From: BQOK01 sp048388525
GTDB taxonomy: Bacteria; Bacillota; Clostridia; Oscillospirales; Ruminococcaceae
Assembly: GCF_048388525.1 (NCBI RefSeq)
Contig: NZ_DBGCTQ010000062.1
Location: 1-30,463 of the forward strand
Length of the DNA: 30,463 nucleotides
Direction of reading: 5' to 3'
In this document: positions 7,935 to 19,600 of the stretch, piece after piece
Layout: the number at the start of each line of letters is the position of its first letter
How positions within the stretch are numbered: position 1 is the stretch's first letter
Made by a program: the position numbers and the translations under genes
Notes under the pieces: generated by a model
The model's database searches: none
What the model was told of the DNA's origin: nothing
What the model saw: only the letters and a program-made list of their open reading frames with translations

Positions 7935-8278
7935 GCGCCGGACCCGGCAAACTTATGAACGATTCGTAAAAAAACGCAGGGGCGGGAACACAAGCTGTAG
8001 TTCAGCCTCCCCTTCCGGCTCCCCCTCTCCCGGCCGGGGCCCGGGCCGTGCAGCCCCACTTTCTTTGCCGCGCGGGCTGCTGCGGGCGCAGCGCGGGCCG
8101 GCTGCCCCGGAAAGGGCCCGGCACGCCGGCGCAGGTATCCGCCCGGGCGTGTGTGTATTTTTTTGAGCAAACACGAGCAAACGCGAGGAGATGCGCGAAG
8201 GTCTGCGCACGCCCCGCCGCCATTTTGAATGCCGCTGTTTTTCGGCGGCCTATCCGGTTTCGCGCCGGGTGGCGCGGT
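7935..8278. other. GC-rich intergenic stretch between divergent genes
   Basis: No convincing gene lies here, although the open frames are long because the DNA is GC-rich. A 40-codon reading from the ATG at 8190 has GAGGAG directly touching the start codon and is probably spurious. The one clear structure is a 10-bp tandem repeat, GAGCAAACNC, in two full copies plus the start of a third at 8165-8187. The stretch also has several short GC-rich inverted repeats. Confidence 0.5.
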
Positions 8279-8308
8279 TTGCCGCCGCGCGGCATAAACT
8301 GCTATACT
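8279..8308 (+). promoter_or_regulatory. Promoter of YitT-family gene
   Basis: TTGCCG and TATACT are separated by 18 bp, with TGC just before the -10 (extended -10). The start codon is 24 bp further on, with AAGGAG at 8318-8323. Confidence 0.65.
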
Positions 8309-8332
8309 GGTAAGCGTAAGGAGCGTGTTATT

Positions 8333-8971
8333 ATGTTTTCCCGGCGCAAAGTAAGTCTTTCCGCTTTGCAGGCCCTGCTGCCCCTGATCGCAGGTCCGGC
8401 GATCCTGTCGTTCGGGCTGTACAACATCCACGAACCCTGCGGTGTAACCGAGGGGGGCGTGCTGGGCATGACCCTGCTGCTGCATCATTGGCTGGGTCTT
8501 TCGCCCAGCGCCAGCGGCCTGGTGATGAACCTGGCCAGTTATCTTTTGGGCATGAAGTATCTGGGGCGGGGCTTTTTAAAGAAGTCTCTGGTATCGGCGG
8601 CCGCATTTTCAGCCTTTTACGCGCTGTGGGAGCGCTTCCCGCCGCTGCTGCCCAATCTTGGGGCATGGCCGCTGGCCGCAGCTATCGCCGGCGCATTGTT
8701 CGTGGGGGTGGGCGTGGGCATGGCGGTCCGCGCGGGCGCGGCGCCCGGCGGTGACGACGCGCTGGCCATGGTGCTGGCGCACGGCACAAAGCAGCCCATC
8801 GGGCGCATGTACCTTGTGTGCGATGTAACGGTGCTGGCGCTCTCGCTCAGTTATATCCCGCTGTTCAACATCCTGTGCTCACTGGCCTCCGTCACCCTTT
8901 CCTCCTGGATCATCGGGCGCTTCACCCTGCCGGCGCGCGGCAGCCTGCGCCCCCGCGCGGCAGACGCGTAG
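8333..8971 (+). CDS. YitT-family membrane protein, short form
   Basis: The 212-residue product is hydrophobic, with five or six predicted membrane segments, and matches the YitT (DUF161) membrane domain. Typical wording includes GPAILSFGLYNIHEP near residue 20, GGVLGMTLLLHHWLGLSP, and AGALFVGVGVGMAVRAGAAPGGDDALAMVLA around residues 115-145. Canonical YitT proteins are about 280 residues with a soluble DUF2179 domain after the membrane part; this one ends shortly after the last helix, so it lacks that domain. Function in the family is not settled; small-molecule transport is often suggested. The ATG at 8333 has AAGGAG with a 9-nt spacer. The gene is single, with its own promoter and terminator. 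Confidence 0.87.
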   Translation: MFSRRKVSLSALQALLPLIAGPAILSFGLYNIHEPCGVTEGGVLGMTLLLHHWLGLSPSASGLVMNLASYLLGMKYLGRGFLKKSLVSAAAFSAFYALWERFPPLLPNLGAWPLAAAIAGALFVGVGVGMAVRAGAAPGGDDALAMVLAHGTKQPIGRMYLVCDVTVLALSLSYIPLFNILCSLASVTLSSWIIGRFTLPARGSLRPRAADA

Positions 8972-9015
8972 GCAGAGGCCCGGGCGGCCCAGGCGCAGCG
9001 TGAATAAACCCATTC

Positions 9016-9057
9016 CCCGGCGGGAACGCTTAAATTGGCGCCCGCCGGGCTTTTTTT
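9016..9057 (+). terminator. Terminator of YitT-family gene
   Basis: A 9-bp GC stem (9016-9024 with 9041-9049) and a 16-nt loop are followed by C and seven T residues, 44 nt past the stop codon. Confidence 0.88.
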
Positions 9058-9069
9058 GCCGGATTTCAG

Positions 9070-9098
9070 TTGACAAACCCCGCCGCCGTTGCTATAAT
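9070..9098 (+). promoter_or_regulatory. Consensus promoter of tRNA-Lys
   Basis: A perfect TTGACA and a perfect TATAAT are separated by 17 bp, with TGC before the -10. This is the strongest promoter in the window and lies 27 bp upstream of the mature tRNA end. Confidence 0.93.
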
Positions 9099-9125
9099 TG
9101 TAAAGCTGTCAACGCTTCCCTTTGT

Positions 9126-9201
9126 GAGCCATTAGCTCAGTTGGCAGAGCACCTGACTTTTAATCAGGGTGTCCGGGGTTCGAATCCCCGATGGCTCACC
9201 A
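9126..9201 (+). tRNA. tRNA-Lys(UUU), CCA encoded
   Basis: The 76-nt sequence folds as a standard cloverleaf. Acceptor GAGCCAT pairs with ATGGCTC; the D-arm is GCTCAGTTGGCAGAGC; the anticodon arm is CCTGA-CTTTTAA-TCAGG with anticodon TTT at the usual loop positions; the T-arm is CGGGG-TTCGAAT-CCCCG. The discriminator A and CCA are encoded. Confidence 0.98.
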
Positions 9202-9251
9202 TAACGCGCAGATACGAACACTCACCGTGGTGAAAAACGTATTTGCAGTAG

Positions 9252-9299
9252 AAACAGAGCCAGGGCCAAGGTCATGAGACCTTGGCCCTGGCTCTGTTT
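9252..9299. terminator. Perfect 22-bp hairpin, bidirectional terminator
   Basis: Arms 9252-9273 and 9278-9299 are perfectly complementary with an ATGA loop. The arms begin AAACAGAGCC and end GGCTCTGTTT, with one further T at 9300. It lies 51 nt after tRNA-Lys and is also downstream of the minus-strand signalling operon, so it probably ends both units. Confidence 0.75.
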
Positions 9300-9437
9300 T
9301 GGTATGCGCGTGTCTGCGGGGCCGTTCCCTCATCCAGACACCGGGTCAGTTACAAAGGCTTGGCAAAAGAGCGCTGGTGGCCATATACCTGCCCAAAGGC
9401 CGCCGCAAGTCAGATGAACACTTACCGCGCTCTGTAT

Positions 9438-12400
9438 TCAACCCCTACCCATCAACTTGCCCAGCGTTGAACACAGTATACCAATATCCACAGGCTTTGC
9501 AATATGTGCGTCCATTCCTGCATCAAGTGCGGCCGCAACATCCTCCTCGAATGCGTTTGCGGTCATGGCGATAATGGGAATGGTTTTGGCGTCGGGTCTT
9601 TTGTTTGACCGTATGGACCGTGCGGCCGCATAACCGTCCATCTCCGGCATCTGAATGTCCATCAGGATGGCATCGTAAGTCCCGGGGACCGCGGCGCAAA
9701 ACGCCTCCACAGCCAGGGCTCCGTTGTCTCGGACCACAGTCTCCGCCCCGCACATCTGCAGGATCTCGCAAATGATCTCCGAATTGATTGCATTGTCCTC
9801 CGCAATTAAAAAGCGGCGCCCGGCAAAAAGGCCCTCCTCAATGCCGCCCGACGGCTGTGGTCCGGAGGTATCCCGCCGTTCGTCGGCCGGTGTGATCTCG
9901 CACGTTAGCTCAATCAGGAAGGTGGAGCCCACCCCCGGCGTGCTCTGCACCTCTATTTTGCCCTCCATCAAGTCCACCAATCCCTTGACGATGCTCAGGC
10001 CCAGGCCGGACCCCTCCACGCGGGACACGGCGTTGCTGCGGACAAAGGGTTCAAAGAGATGGTCCTGGATATCTTTTGCCATTCCCACCCCTGTGTCGCT
10101 GGTGGTGAAACGATAACGCGCCCAATGCATGTCCCCTTGTGCGGGAAGCTCCTCGACGGATAGCCGCACCGTACCGCCCGGCGGCGTAAATTTGACCGCG
10201 TTTCCCAGGATGTTGATCAAGATCTGGCTGATGCGCAGGGCGTCTCCGTAAATAAAGGGATTTCTGATTTCGCTGAGCTGTATGTCATATTGGAGGCCGG
10301 CCCGCTCGGCCTGGGGCGCGATGATGGCTCCGATCTGCTTCACCAGATCCGGCAGGTAGATCCTCTCCCGGTTCAGCGTGATTTGGGCCCGTTCGATCCG
10401 GTTCATATCCAAAATATCGTTGATCAGGCTGAGCAGGTGATTGGAGGAGACGGATATTTTTTGCAGGCAGTCCATGACCCGGCCTGTGTCGCCGATGTTG
10501 GCCCTGGCCAGCGTGGTCATTCCCATGATGGCGTTCATGGGCGTGCGGATATCGTGGCTCATGGCCGAAAGGAAATCGCTCTTGGCCCGGCTGGCCTCCC
10601 GGGCCAATTCCAGGGCCCGCTCCAGCTCCGCCTTTGCCGTCCGCTCAGCGGCCAGCATATCGGTCACGTCGGAGCGCACCAAACAGACCGTCTTGTGGTT
10701 CTGATCGCCCCACAGTACGTTGACCTGCTTATACCGCAAGCCGTCTTGCGCGCGGTAGGGCAGTACAAAATCATAGCCCCCGGGCTTTTTCGTCAGCCTG
10801 TGGAGCAGAGTCTGCAGGTGAAACTGCCGTTTCACCGTCTCGCGGCTCATAGCCGTCTCAAAAAAACCCGCTAAGTTGTCCAGCACCGCGTTATAGTCCA
10901 GGGCGGTGTGGGGAGGCAGGTTTTCCAGCACCATCTGCCTGGTGTACATAGAAAACTCCCCCGTGACGGCGTCGATGAAGCAGGCCAGCTCACAGGTATA
11001 GGCTATCACCCGGAGCAGCCGCTGTTGTTCCCGGATGGAATCAGTGATGTCCGTCCTGGACAGGCACACGCGGCCCAGCCGCAGATCGATGGGGGAAACA
11101 GTCACATTTTTGGCCCGGACATCGCCCGCATCATCCACCATCGAGAACGCAAAGGTATAGGCCTGTCCGTGGTGAAGCAATGCCAACATACGCTGGGTGT
11201 CCAAATGCTCCCGGTACTGCTCCCGGTCCCGGGGCACGACCCTGGATTCCAGCATTCCGGCCACCCAAGCCGAGTGGACGCCCTGCCGCGGGGGAACACA
11301 ATTTGCTTTCTCATCCTGGGAGAGTATGAGATACGTGTCCCTCTTCAGATTCAGATCCGCTACAAAGTCATAACCGGTAACAGAGAGCTGATGAACGATG
11401 CGGTCGGCAACGACCTGCTCGGTGATATCGATCACCGTAAGGATCCCGGTCACGTCGCCGCTGTCCGGGGTTGACACCATATTCATCTCTATTTGCACAT
11501 ACCGGCCGGTATCCTCGTTGGGAAGCTGGACAAAGAAATTCTTTACCTGCTTGGTTTCGCCGCGCTGAAAAGCAGCCAGGGAAGGGTCTCGCAGGTAGGT
11601 GTCCCGGAAAACACGCTGCTCATTCTCGTCCACGACCATGGTGGAAAGGCCGTCAAAGAACGCCTCGCGCACGGCGCCGAAGGTCTCCAAAAGCCCTGCG
11701 CCGGTCTGGTCGCTGATCTGAATGATCCGGTCTTGGGTAATATTGCAGTGGCCCGTCACCAGCACGTTGGGGTCGGTCCTCCGGTGGTGGCGCAGCAGCA
11801 GCTCGTTGTACTGCTGCCGTACACGGGCGCGCTCCTCCCGCTCCTTTGTCATATCGTTGTACACGGAATAAATTTTCCGCTCTCCGCCCTCATGTTCGAT
11901 GAGGGAGAGCGTATTCTTGACCCATACATAGCCCCCCGACCCTTTCAAAAGCCGGTATTCGATCTCCCAGTGGCTTTTCCCGCTGGCAAAATACTTCTCC
12001 AGCTCCGTCCGGACACGTTCCAGGTCCTCCGGATGGACCCCTGTCAGGGCGTCTTCACGATACAGCTTCCAGGTTTCTTCCAGCGGCATCTCCGTGGTCG
12101 CCGCAAGCCCTTCCGATATATACTCGGGGATGATACTCCCGTCCGTTTCATAGCGGACCACCACCACGCCGCCGGGGAGGTTTTTCAGGGTGTTTTGAAA
12201 GTACTGCTCCAGCCGCCGCTGCTCAGTCACATCGCTGTACACCACATACAGGAACTCGTTCCCATCGGGCCGCACCCTCCGGGAACCCTCTATTTGGATC
12301 CACCGGTATTCTCCCAGCCCATCGTGAAAGACCCGGCAGGTATGCCGCATCATCTCCCCGCCGTTCAGCAGGTCGCTCAGGGTTTCCAGCAGCGCGGCGC

Positions 12401-12593
12401 GGTCGTCCTCATGGATTCCGATAAAGGTCACCTGCTCCTTGACCTGAGCAATATGCGTGTTGTTATACCCCAGCACTTTATAAAAGGCGGGATTATGATA
12501 CTGCGGGTAAAGCCGCCTTTGCTGTACCTGGTAGATGCACAGGCCGCTGGGGATGCTGTCAAGGGCCGCTCTCAATTCGTTGGTCAGCTCCAT
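9438..12593 (-). CDS. PAS-rich hybrid histidine kinase with one receiver
   Basis: The 1051-residue product has no membrane segments and is probably a cytosolic sensor kinase. Two PAS domains with PAC-type ends lie at about 1-127 and 130-252. A further sensor-like stretch (about 275-520) contains CNITQDRI and two DIT-E/DS endings, followed by another PAS-like unit to about 648. The HisKA domain has AMSHDIRTPMNAIMGM with phospho-accepting His680. The HATPase domain has NILGNAVKF (about 794-802), SDTGVGM and GSGLGL. The C-terminal receiver has Glu932-Asp933, phospho-acceptor Asp979 in LMDIQMPEMDG, and Lys1033. All catalytic sites look intact. The ATG is 1 nt after the Hpt gene's stop codon, with GAGGG inside that gene's end, so translation is probably coupled. 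It is the last gene of the operon. Confidence 0.95.
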   Translation of the reverse strand: MELTNELRAALDSIPSGLCIYQVQQRRLYPQYHNPAFYKVLGYNNTHIAQVKEQVTFIGIHEDDRAALLETLSDLLNGGEMMRHTCRVFHDGLGEYRWIQIEGSRRVRPDGNEFLYVVYSDVTEQRRLEQYFQNTLKNLPGGVVVVRYETDGSIIPEYISEGLAATTEMPLEETWKLYREDALTGVHPEDLERVRTELEKYFASGKSHWEIEYRLLKGSGGYVWVKNTLSLIEHEGGERKIYSVYNDMTKEREERARVRQQYNELLLRHHRRTDPNVLVTGHCNITQDRIIQISDQTGAGLLETFGAVREAFFDGLSTMVVDENEQRVFRDTYLRDPSLAAFQRGETKQVKNFFVQLPNEDTGRYVQIEMNMVSTPDSGDVTGILTVIDITEQVVADRIVHQLSVTGYDFVADLNLKRDTYLILSQDEKANCVPPRQGVHSAWVAGMLESRVVPRDREQYREHLDTQRMLALLHHGQAYTFAFSMVDDAGDVRAKNVTVSPIDLRLGRVCLSRTDITDSIREQQRLLRVIAYTCELACFIDAVTGEFSMYTRQMVLENLPPHTALDYNAVLDNLAGFFETAMSRETVKRQFHLQTLLHRLTKKPGGYDFVLPYRAQDGLRYKQVNVLWGDQNHKTVCLVRSDVTDMLAAERTAKAELERALELAREASRAKSDFLSAMSHDIRTPMNAIMGMTTLARANIGDTGRVMDCLQKISVSSNHLLSLINDILDMNRIERAQITLNRERIYLPDLVKQIGAIIAPQAERAGLQYDIQLSEIRNPFIYGDALRISQILINILGNAVKFTPPGGTVRLSVEELPAQGDMHWARYRFTTSDTGVGMAKDIQDHLFEPFVRSNAVSRVEGSGLGLSIVKGLVDLMEGKIEVQSTPGVGSTFLIELTCEITPADERRDTSGPQPSGGIEEGLFAGRRFLIAEDNAINSEIICEILQMCGAETVVRDNGALAVEAFCAAVPGTYDAILMDIQMPEMDGYAAARSIRSNKRPDAKTIPIIAMTANAFEEDVAAALDAGMDAHIAKPVDIGILCSTLGKLMGRG

Positions 12594-12594
12594 T

Positions 12595-12960
12595 TCACAT
12601 TCCCTCTTTCAGCAGCTCCACCAGGCCGGCGGCCCGTTCAAATTCTTCCTTTACGGTCTGGAACAGGGCGGCGCAATCCTCCCCCGGCGATCCGGTGCGC
12701 AGAGGCTCTATAATGGCGCAAACCGCCTCATAAAGCGGCGTCAGGCCAAGGTTGCCGGCCATACCCTTTAATGTATGGGCCGCGTCAAAAGCGGCGTGGT
12801 AGTCGCCGGCCTGTAATGCCCGGTCCAGTTTATGTAGATTCTCATCCCGTGGCAGCATGGCGAGTATTTTCAAATACATCTGTTCGCTGCCCATAAATCG
12901 GGGCATTGTGGTTTCATAGTCAGCGCCGTATTTCTGAAAGGCTTCTTTTAGATCTGCCAT
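12595..12960 (-). CDS. Stand-alone Hpt phosphotransfer protein
   Basis: The 121-residue product is a single Hpt domain. The motif AAHTLKGMAGNLGL carries the phosphorylatable His62 and the usual following glycines. Such proteins move phosphate between receiver domains and have no kinase activity. It lies between two hybrid kinases, 3 nt after the stop of one and 1 nt before the start of the other. GGAGGAGGAA lies across the end of the upstream gene. Its placement argues that it takes phosphate from the receivers of either kinase. The most obvious partner in the locus is the receiver at the N-terminus of the REC-GGDEF-EAL-GGDEF protein, but free diffusion to other receivers is possible. Confidence 0.95.
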   Translation of the reverse strand: MADLKEAFQKYGADYETTMPRFMGSEQMYLKILAMLPRDENLHKLDRALQAGDYHAAFDAAHTLKGMAGNLGLTPLYEAVCAIIEPLRTGSPGEDCAALFQTVKEEFERAAGLVELLKEGM

Positions 12961-12963
12961 TTT

Positions 12964-16554
<3,591 letters not shown>

Positions 16555-16624
16555 CGATCTCATCCTTTCCATGACCAACCATGGTCTTGCTCACGCCGGC
16601 CGCCGCTGGGTATGGTGTTTTCTT

Positions 16625-19600
16625 TTAAGGCTTCCCCTGCGCTTCCGAAAGAGGCTCTGTGAACAAGTAAAAGTTTTTGTCGCTTTTTTTGATCCTGTAC
16701 ATGGCTTGGTCGGCGCGGGAGAGAAGCTCCTTTTCATCCTGACCATCCCTGGGATAGACGCTCACCCCGATACTTGCAGTCATTTCAACAAACAGGTCCT
16801 CTGAGAGCTGGAAAGGCTGCCTGATCTCAGAGAGGATCCGTTCGCAGACGTGCCGGATCTCTTCGTCGGCTATGATCCGGCTCAGCAGCAGAACGAACTC
16901 GTCACCCCCCATACGGGACACAATATCGCTGCCGCGCACGGCACGGATCAGCCGTCTGGCTGTCTCCTCCAATACCAGATCTCCCTTTTCATGGCCATAG
17001 GTGTCGTTGACCTCTTTGAATCCGTCCAAATCCATGTAGAGGACAGCGAGCAGCTGCCCGCTGGTTTCTGCCTCCAGGAGCAGCCGGGACAGGAGTTTGT
17101 GAAACAGTCTGCGGTTGGGAAGTCCGGTGAGTGCGTCGTAGTTTGCCATATGGGCCAACTTTTCCTCCGCCCGCTTGCGCACCTTGATCTCCTCCAGCAG
17201 CGCCTTCGTCCGCTCGTCCACCAAAAAGCGCAGATGCTCATATAAATAGGCGTTTTCAAGAGAAATGGCCAGCTGTGCCGCAATGGGCATGAGGTTTTCT
17301 TTTCTCCGCTGGTCAAAGACGCCCGCGGCCAGGTTGTTTTCCAAGTAAAGGATGCCCTTCAGCTCCCCCTTACTGAGAATGGGCATACACAGGACCGACT
17401 TGCAGTGGTTCTCTTTGATATGGATGTCCTTCCCGAAGACTCTGGAATTTTCCCCGTCTTCCAAAATCACGGCCTCCACCGTTCTCTCCACATACGACAC
17501 GATGCTCAGCGGAATATCCCGGCCCTCCGCCGGCCGCTTTGATACGATGCATACGTCCTTGGCCCCGGAATGGCCCTCCGCTTGGATCTCATACCCGGAA
17601 TCCGTCTGGCTCAGATAGTAGATATGCTGTGCTCCCGCGCATTCCAGGAGACTGTGGATCAGCTTTTCCAGGATGCCTTCCAGTTCAAGCTCCTCCGAAA
17701 TGGCCTGGGACGCCTTCAGCACAGAGCGCATATCCAGCGATGCGGTGGTGCGGATGGAATCTTCCGACAGGCTGCTCTGCCGGCTGTCGTTCTTCCACAG
17801 GCCCGCCAGATCCGGGTAGTCCTGCCGCATCCGGGCGCACTTGCCCTCCGCCCCCCAATGGCCGTATAGCCGGTAGGTATCCGTCAGGTAATGCCTGGCC
17901 GCCGACTTGATCCCCAGCCTCTCATAGCGCAGCGCGGCCACATCGCAGAGAATGGCATGATGAAGGCTGCGGTCATGCTTTTTCGCGGCCTGCAGGGCTT
18001 CTTCGTAAAGCGGCAGGGCCTCTGCGATACAGCCTTCCGCCGCTTTCCGCTCCGCCTCGATCACAAGATAGAGATGTCCATAATTGCAGAACGCGTCGCT
18101 GCTGCGTTCCTTCAGCCAATCCTGGTTTTCCTCCAGAACACGCAGAAAGCTCGCCCTTGCCTCCGGCTCACAGTCCCCTGCCTCCAAAACCTGGCAGATG
18201 GACAGGGAATACAGGAAATTGTGAAGCGCCACGTTGTAAAAGCTGGAGACATACGCAAGCAGGGGCACAGCGTCCCTGCACAGGCGGCAGGCCGTGGAAT
18301 AATCCCGGTAGATCACTGCCGACAGGGCCCGCAGCACATGGTAATAGCTGATTGCCTGCAGGTTATGGGAAAACTGCTCCAGATGGGCCTGTTCAGAAAA
18401 TCCGTCTCCATCAAAGCTTCCGGTGAGGGAGAGCTCCCCGCGGATACTTCTGCATAGTTGCTGAAAGCTCAAAAAGCTGCCCAAAGCATGGTCGCTGCCG
18501 GTTTTCTCCGCAAACTTCACTCCGGGCTGTACCTCATTCCACAGCTCCTCCACATGGGCCGCGCTTTCCATAACCGCCATCATGAGCCCATAGTAGCCGT
18601 AGCAGGCGTACTCAAAGTCTCCCATCTGGGCGTTTCCCTTGATGGACTCCTTTGCATAGGGGATCTCATTGGCCACATCTTCGAACCAATGGCCGGTATG
18701 GAGCGCAAACATACAGTAGATGGAGTGAATCACCTCCCTGTACTGGTGCTTTTCGGCCAGGCGCATCGCCGACCTGCCGGCCGCGTAAGCCGTCCGGTAG
18801 TCCCTGCGCAGTTCCCCCAGAGGCATCATCAGATTGGAATACATCTGCAGGGCATGGGGAGTATAGCCATGCCGGAACATGCGCCGCACAGCCGTAAATA
18901 CCGTCCAGTAGGAATAATCGGGGTGAAAGAAAAAGGTCGGGCCGCACAGGCGGCAGAGCAATTTACTGATCCCGGCTTCCACCGGGTCCTCGGCTTCTTT
19001 GAGATTCAGGATATCTTCCGCTCCAAGGGCCTCCCGCTCCCGATAAAAGGATGCGATCTCCCGCTCCAGGGTCAGCTTGATGTTTTCGCCGGGGAAGGTG
19101 ACCCCCAGCTGTCCAAGCAGTGCGAGTCCGATCTCAAAGGCATCCTCATACCGGCCCCGGTTGGAGAAGCTTGATATCTGCAGGCAGCAGCTGTCTACCA
19201 GCTCGGTGGGCTCCGTCACCAGCTTACAGAGCATCCCGTAGATCCGGTCGCTTTCTTCCTCCTTCACCAGATTGCACAGCGCCGCATGATATTCCATGTG
19301 GATTTTTGTGAGGAACGGGCGGTTTTCCGGGCGCCCAAGCTCCGGTTGGGAGAGCAGGAGCTTAAGGTACCGCTCCGCCGTGTCAAAGGCGGATACCAGC
19401 CCGCACCGGTGCGCCGTCCCCAGCAGGAACTCCTGGATCCGGCGCCGTTCTTCCTGATCCTCCGCCTCCCCAAGCCCCAGTGCGTAGTGGTCCGCGATCT
19501 CAAACACCCGTTCGTCCAGATCGCCTGCGGCGCGTGAGCGTTCCTCATACCGCTTTCCAAGCAGGTAATGGACACCCGCCCGCGCCCTCTCAGGCAGGGC

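Noticed and set aside
8048..8332. N-terminal extension of the YitT-family protein
   Set aside because: It would include the promoter and ribosome site; the extension is low-complexity and unlike the family.
9126..9201. tRNA-Lys as an integration site of a mobile element
   Set aside because: No integrase in the window and no second copy of the tRNA 3' end seen on the far side of the signalling block.
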